Shown here piece by piece: positions 61,718 to 64,000 of a stretch of DNA of 64,000 bases (position 1 is the first letter of the stretch; every line of letters starts with the position of its first letter). This DNA comes from CAZHUM01 sp046484045. GTDB taxonomy: Archaea > Thermoplasmatota > Thermoplasmata > Halarchaeoplasmatales > Halarchaeoplasmataceae. Position numbers and translations under genes: made by a program. The DNA is taken from contig JAWOBZ010000080.1 in assembly GCA_046484045.1 (NCBI GenBank), positions 1 to 64,000 of the forward strand, written 5' to 3'. The notes beneath the pieces are model-generated. The model did not search any database. It saw only the letters and a program-made list of their open reading frames with translations, and was not told where the DNA came from.

Positions 61718-61837
61718 TCAAACTCCTTTTTGATCACCCAATTCATGGTATGTCGTCATCCCTCCGTAGATGACCCCAGCTATGCCCATTATGATGATTA
61801 TGGCGCCTATAATCAAGTTAATAGATCTGCCCGCCAT
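61718..61837 (-). CDS. 39-residue single-helix membrane protein
   Basis: MAGRSINLIIGAIIIIMGIAGV followed by IYGGMTTYHELGDQKGV. One strong TM helix (about 6-24). The gene ends 7 nt before the HIT ATG on the same strand. The TTAATATATTTT box at about 61858-61868 lies 25-27 nt upstream of the ATG, consistent with a leaderless transcript that also carries the HIT gene. Function unknown. Confidence 0.55.
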   Translation of the reverse strand: MAGRSINLIIGAIIIIMGIAGVIYGGMTTYHELGDQKGV

Positions 61838-61857
61838 GGTATCATACCAATTAACTC

Positions 61858-61868
61858 AAAATATATTA
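61858..61868 (-). promoter_or_regulatory. TATA box of the small membrane protein/HIT unit
   Basis: TTAATATATTTT-type box on the minus strand, about 26 nt from the ATG at 61837. Confidence 0.5.
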
Positions 61869-61924
61869 AGTCTCCTAAAAAAATAATGAGTAGCCCCAGG
61901 GCGGATTCGAATAAAGATAATATG

Positions 61925-61960
61925 GGAAATTTATATAAATGTGTATGTACATATATGTAC
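61925..61960 (+). promoter_or_regulatory. vapB1 promoter and palindromic operator
   Basis: TATA box AAATTTATATAAA at about 61926-61938. A perfect 14-bp palindrome GTACATATATGTAC at 61947-61960 covers the predicted transcript start and ends 2 nt before the ATG at 61963. This is the place expected for binding by the VapB antitoxin to repress its own operon. Confidence 0.65.
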
Positions 61961-61962
61961 CC

Positions 61963-62178
61963 ATGTCAAAGAACATATCTATCTCCGATGATGTATATGA
62001 GTGGCTCAAAGAGATGAAGGGTGCCGACAGCTTTTCATCCATAATCAGAAAATTGGGTAAAGGGGGCAATTTAGAAGACATTAACGGATTGAACATCCTG
62101 GAGGACTGGGGTAAGACCAAAAACGAATTAAAGAAAATGAGCGATAAAGAATGGGAGCGGTTGGAAGATGCTGCTTGA
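61963..62178 (+). CDS. vapB: VapB-type antitoxin (DUF217/ribbon-helix-helix)
   Basis: 71 residues from the ATG at 61963 (the upstream ATG lies inside the operator). MSKNISISDDVYEWLKEMKG fits the DUF217/AbrB-RHH antitoxins of archaea (short beta strand followed by two helices). The C-terminal part (about 45-71) should wrap the VapC toxin. Overlaps vapC1 by 11 nt. Confidence 0.85.
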   Translation: MSKNISISDDVYEWLKEMKGADSFSSIIRKLGKGGNLEDINGLNILEDWGKTKNELKKMSDKEWERLEDAA

Positions 62179-62551
62179 TACTACAGTGATGGTAGACATC
62201 GACAGGGGTATAGAAGAGAGAAAGATGGATCACCTCATATCTCTATCTCCGCACATAGTTTCATCCGCTACCGTTATGGAGATATCGACCGGGTTCTTCA
62301 GATCTGATCGAAAAGCGATATTGTTAGATGAGTTCATATCTCCGCTAACTATTATCCCCATCGATCAGAAAGTGGCTAGAAAAGCGGGAAAGATAGCTGC
62401 TAACTTGATCGAAAAGGGTAAAAGGATAGAGATCAACGATCTGTATATAGCTGCCACCGCTCTGTTACATGAAGAAACGATTTTAACTACTGATGTTAAG
62501 CATTATAAAAGAATAGAGGGTCTGGAAGTAGCAAACTGGGGAGATGTGTAG
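62168..62551 (+). CDS. vapC: VapC toxin, PIN-domain ribonuclease
   Basis: 127 residues. MLLDTTVMVDI (catalytic D4), VMEISTGF (E40-type), INDLYIAATAL (D97-type) and TTDVKHYKRIEGLEV (D115-type) complete the four-acid PIN site. Intact, unlike the remnant near 61.2 kb. Encoded downstream of, and overlapping, its antitoxin. Confidence 0.92.
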   Translation: MLLDTTVMVDIDRGIEERKMDHLISLSPHIVSSATVMEISTGFFRSDRKAILLDEFISPLTIIPIDQKVARKAGKIAANLIEKGKRIEINDLYIAATALLHEETILTTDVKHYKRIEGLEVANWGDV

Positions 62552-62563
62552 TGAGTATTACTA

Positions 62564-62989
62564 CTATCGTGGCATAACGATGTATCCTAAGCTCTTAAAA
62601 TCATCATCAAAAGAAAATATATGTCCGATGTCATACTCATCCATATATACCGCCGTACTCCAGTCCACGAAAGATAACTTGTTTTCTTCCCTTTTTAACC
62701 TATTCCATACAACTTTAAAATTCAACGAAGAGAAAGGGTGTATGATGACGTTTGAGTTCAACACCCTCTCTACGATATCCACAGCAGCATCGTAGTTATA
62801 ATTATAACGAAGAAAGGTATAAGTCTCCTGTAAAACCATCTCAGACGTGTGTATCGACCCGAAACTGAGTTCGTTCTTTTTATTTCTATCGACAAAGGAT
62901 CTTGCTTCCTCGTGATGTTTATCTTTTTTCTCGTTTAAGGCTATCCATGCACTAGTGTCAATAAAAATAGAGGGGTAGTCTCCCGCCAT
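62564..62989 (-). CDS. vapC: VapC toxin, PIN-domain ribonuclease (second module)
   Basis: 141 residues from the ATG at 62989, which lies 4 nt after the antitoxin stop; an upstream in-frame ATG (63016) overlaps vapB2. SIFIDTSAWIAL near the start (first Asp), a Glu in VLQETYTFLR, SFVDWSTAVYM (third Asp) and HIFSFDDDFKSLG (fourth acidic group). An intact PIN site. Convergent with vapC1. Confidence 0.9.
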   Translation of the reverse strand: MAGDYPSIFIDTSAWIALNEKKDKHHEEARSFVDRNKKNELSFGSIHTSEMVLQETYTFLRYNYNYDAAVDIVERVLNSNVIIHPFSSLNFKVVWNRLKREENKLSFVDWSTAVYMDEYDIGHIFSFDDDFKSLGYIVMPR

Positions 62990-62993
62990 ACTT

Positions 62994-63224
62994 TTACTTC
63001 CCGTAAAGTACTTCATCTATTGTAGTATCTTTTATCTTGGGTTCATCTTCTCTAGGGTTTGAACCGAAGCATGGTGATCTCCAATCTACTTTCTTTTTTT
63101 GGACTTCTTTATGAAGCAATTTTCTCAGTAGAGAGGATATACTCTCATCTTCCTCCTCAGCGATGTTTTTGATAGTTTCAACTTCATCATCTGGAACCTT
63201 AGTACTCAATACTTTATCTGACAT
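62994..63224 (-). CDS. vapB: VapB-type antitoxin (second module)
   Basis: 76 residues from the ATG at 63224; the longest frame begins at 63248, but its start lies upstream of the predicted transcript start. MSDKVLSTKVPDDEVETIKN is a ribbon-helix-helix/CopG-like start, followed by a helix ISSLLRKLLHKE and a charged tail that ends in IDEVLYGK. Binds the VapC encoded directly downstream. Confidence 0.8.
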   Translation of the reverse strand: MSDKVLSTKVPDDEVETIKNIAEEEDESISSLLRKLLHKEVQKKKVDWRSPCFGSNPREDEPKIKDTTIDEVLYGK

Positions 63225-63225
63225 T

Positions 63226-63262
63226 GGTATGCCAAGGTATACCTCCATATAAATATTTTTTC
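63226..63262 (-). promoter_or_regulatory. vapB2 promoter and operator
   Basis: A near-perfect palindrome GGTATGCC-AA-GGTATACC (63226-63243, one mismatch) covers the predicted transcript start of vapB2. On the minus strand AATATTTATATGG at about 63248-63260 is the TATA box. The arrangement mirrors that of vapB1, though the operator word is different. Confidence 0.6.
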
Positions 63263-63388
63263 ACATCAAATCCTCATATTTTCTTAGCACATATCAAACG
63301 CAACAGATTTTAGGCTATTGTAATATCGTATAAAATCTGTCCATATATTAAAAACCTAGACAATTATCTATATCTTAGCATTAAAAAG

Positions 63389-63461
63389 TAGCCCCGGGCG
63401 GATTCGAACCGCCGTTACGAGGACCAGAACCTCGTATGATTGACCACTACACCACGGGGCT
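63389..63461 (-). tRNA. tRNA-Gln (CTG)
   Basis: Acceptor AGCCCCG/CGGGGCT, anticodon stem CGAGG/CCTCG with loop TTCTGGT (anticodon CTG, codon CAG), T arm GGCGG-TTCGAAT-CCGCC, discriminator A. No encoded CCA; a T5 run follows at the 3' side. Confidence 0.94.
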
Positions 63462-63480
63462 AGTGAACGAAGTGAGCTAG

Positions 63481-63583
63481 GTCCGTGGAAGGAGGAATCT
63501 GTGATTCCTGTGCACCACGGGGAATTTGCTCTGCAAATTTCCCGAGTTGGTTAGAAGCTCTGCTTCTGACAAACTACGGGGCT
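63481..63583 (-). repeat. Hairpins and partial copies of the tRNA-Gln 5' end
   Basis: Upstream (5') of the minus-strand tRNA-Gln. Copies of its 5' end: CACCACGGGG at 63513-63522 and CTACGGGGCT at 63574-63583 (tRNA 63452-63461 reads CCACGGGGCT). Hairpins: 63493-63509 (AGGAATC, TGT, GATTCCT), 63523-63539 (AATTTGC, TCT, GCAAATT) and 63553-63567 (AGAAGC, TCT, GCTTCT). The last two share the core GCTCTGC with the tRNA-Thr hairpin at 44499-44513. Confidence 0.7.
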
Positions 63584-63663
63584 TTTTTCTTACTCTCTAT
63601 TCAGGGCTCTCCGATATCGTAACCCCTTAAAAATATTATTGGTGCTTATAGCTCGAAAACCAG

Positions 63664-63702
63664 ATTTATATATCCGGAAGTAATTGGTGATTCGATTCAC
63701 CA
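63664..63702 (+). promoter_or_regulatory. Promoter and inverted repeat before the small membrane protein
   Basis: TATA box TTTATATATC near 63665-63674, transcript start predicted near 63696. A perfect 6-bp inverted repeat TGGTGA-TTCGAT-TCACCA (63685-63702) overlaps the start and includes a GGTGA Shine-Dalgarno, so it could be an operator or a hairpin that hides the ribosome site. Confidence 0.5.
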
Positions 63703-63899
63703 TGAAGATAACGGAGATGCTCGCCATAGCTCTATTTGCCACTGGTCTATCTCTAACCGCATGGCTTTTGATCTATTTTATAACCGGTGGGAATAACTCG
63801 TTCTTCAGCTCATACTACTCTGCATTGATATTTCCTCCCATCTTCGTAGCTTTGATATTGTTCATCAGATACTTGGCGAGGAAACCAAAAAGGTTATAA
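63702..63899 (+). CDS. Small two-helix membrane protein
   Basis: 65 residues from the ATG at 63702, in agreement with the TATA box spacing; the frame extends 6 codons upstream, but that start precedes the transcript start. Two TM helices (about 5-28 and 38-58) and a basic end (RYLARKPKRL). Function unknown. Just upstream of the queA-like gene on the same strand. Confidence 0.6.
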   Translation: MKITEMLAIALFATGLSLTAWLLIYFITGGNNSFFSSYYSALIFPPIFVALILFIRYLARKPKRL

Positions 63900-63927
63900 T
63901 CTTTTTCTTCGAGTGGGTGAAACGTTC

Positions 63928-64000
63928 ATGAAACTATCGGATTTTGATTACGAACTGGACAAGTCGAAGATAGCCCAGAGACCCATGCGACCCAGGGATG
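63928..64000 (+). CDS. queA: QueA-like tRNA ribosyltransferase-isomerase (partial, start only)
   Basis: 24 codons are visible before the window ends: MKLSDFDYELDKSKIAQRPM then RPRD. This is the standard opening of QueA, MKLSDFDYELPxxLIAQxPxxPRD. QueA adds the epoxycyclopentanediol group of queuosine using SAM and is a bacterial-type enzyme. Archaea normally make archaeosine, so its presence is notable. Only the N-terminus can be judged. Confidence 0.7.
   Translation, partial: MKLSDFDYELDKSKIAQRPMRPRD

Noticed and set aside
61625..62017. 130-codon + strand frame between HIT and vapB1
   Set aside because: It covers the HIT N-terminus, the small membrane gene and the vapB promoter on the wrong frame.
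1..64000. Insertion sequence or prophage
   Set aside because: No transposase or structural phage gene was seen; the only recombinase is the XerA-like protein, which is usually chromosomal.

Overview
The window is archaeal. It carries the archaeal proteasome alpha subunit, SBDS, the exosome (Rrp4/Rrp41/Rrp42), eL37/eL43-type L37Ae, RpoP, Pcc1, prefoldin beta, RFC large subunit, TYW1, a membrane-anchored LonB and an Lhr helicase. Many genes have a TATA box 24-30 nt upstream of a start with almost no leader. A single 16S rRNA gene lies alone: no 23S or 5S follows within its transcription direction, because convergent taw1 ends only about 145 bp past its 3' end. Unlinked rRNA genes plus the gene set suggest a Thermoplasmatota-like euryarchaeon. 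I cannot place it more precisely by eye. The metabolic genes (tungsten aldehyde:ferredoxin oxidoreductase, branched-chain aminotransferase, histidine ammonia-lyase, 2-amino-3-ketobutyrate CoA ligase-like enzyme, hydantoinase A/B, SHMT-like enzyme, glutamine synthetase, glycerate kinase) suggest an organism that ferments or reuses amino acids. This is inference.

Layout. 1-396: non-coding, with a large interrupted inverted repeat. 0.4-6 kb: a XerA-like recombinase with an extra N-terminal domain, a membrane glycosyltransferase fused to a sulfatase-like domain, a second stand-alone copy of that domain, and an AglD-type membrane protein. 6-23 kb: housekeeping genes (lonB, lhr, HemK2-type methyltransferase, aor, ilvE, rfcL, taw1), a PQQ-propeller protein, a 976-residue coiled-coil protein and a candidate structured RNA at 12.83-12.93 kb. 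23.5-25.4 kb: 16S rRNA with its processing stem. 25.4-35.5 kb: amino-acid and redox metabolism, including a zinc-ribbon/4-hydroxyphenylpyruvate-dioxygenase-like fusion and a glutaredoxin plus ferredoxin:thioredoxin-reductase/rubredoxin pair. 36-41.8 kb: the conserved archaeal proteasome-exosome superoperon. 41.8-44.4 kb: tyrS, pgk and tRNA-Thr.

The most unusual stretch is 44.2-49 kb. A two-gene unit encodes a stand-alone CARF domain (the sensor fold of CRISPR ancillary effectors) and, immediately after it, a PIN-like nuclease, with no CRISPR array or cas gene in the window. It converges on a three-gene unit that encodes a RecA/RadA paralogue without a P-loop, a small helical protein and a family-B DNA polymerase with altered exonuclease and polymerase motifs. 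49-60.6 kb returns to ordinary genes (cysS, hisC-like, pheS, hutH, dcd, HEAT-repeat protein, EamA transporter, glycerate kinase) plus a 30-residue zinc-ribbon microprotein. 60.6-64 kb is an accessory zone: tRNA-Arg, tRNA-Gln, a vapC remnant, two vapBC modules with palindromic operators, a HIT protein, two small membrane proteins and the start of a queA-like gene.

A second recurring oddity is clusters of very short perfect hairpins beside all three tRNA genes (nine in about 310 bp beside tRNA-Arg). They are mixed with 8-14 nt copies of pieces of the neighbouring tRNA, and several share a GC-TCT-GC core with different outer stems. A related 20-nt hairpin interrupts one arm of the inverted repeat at 26-180, which suggests that these hairpins arise or move as units.
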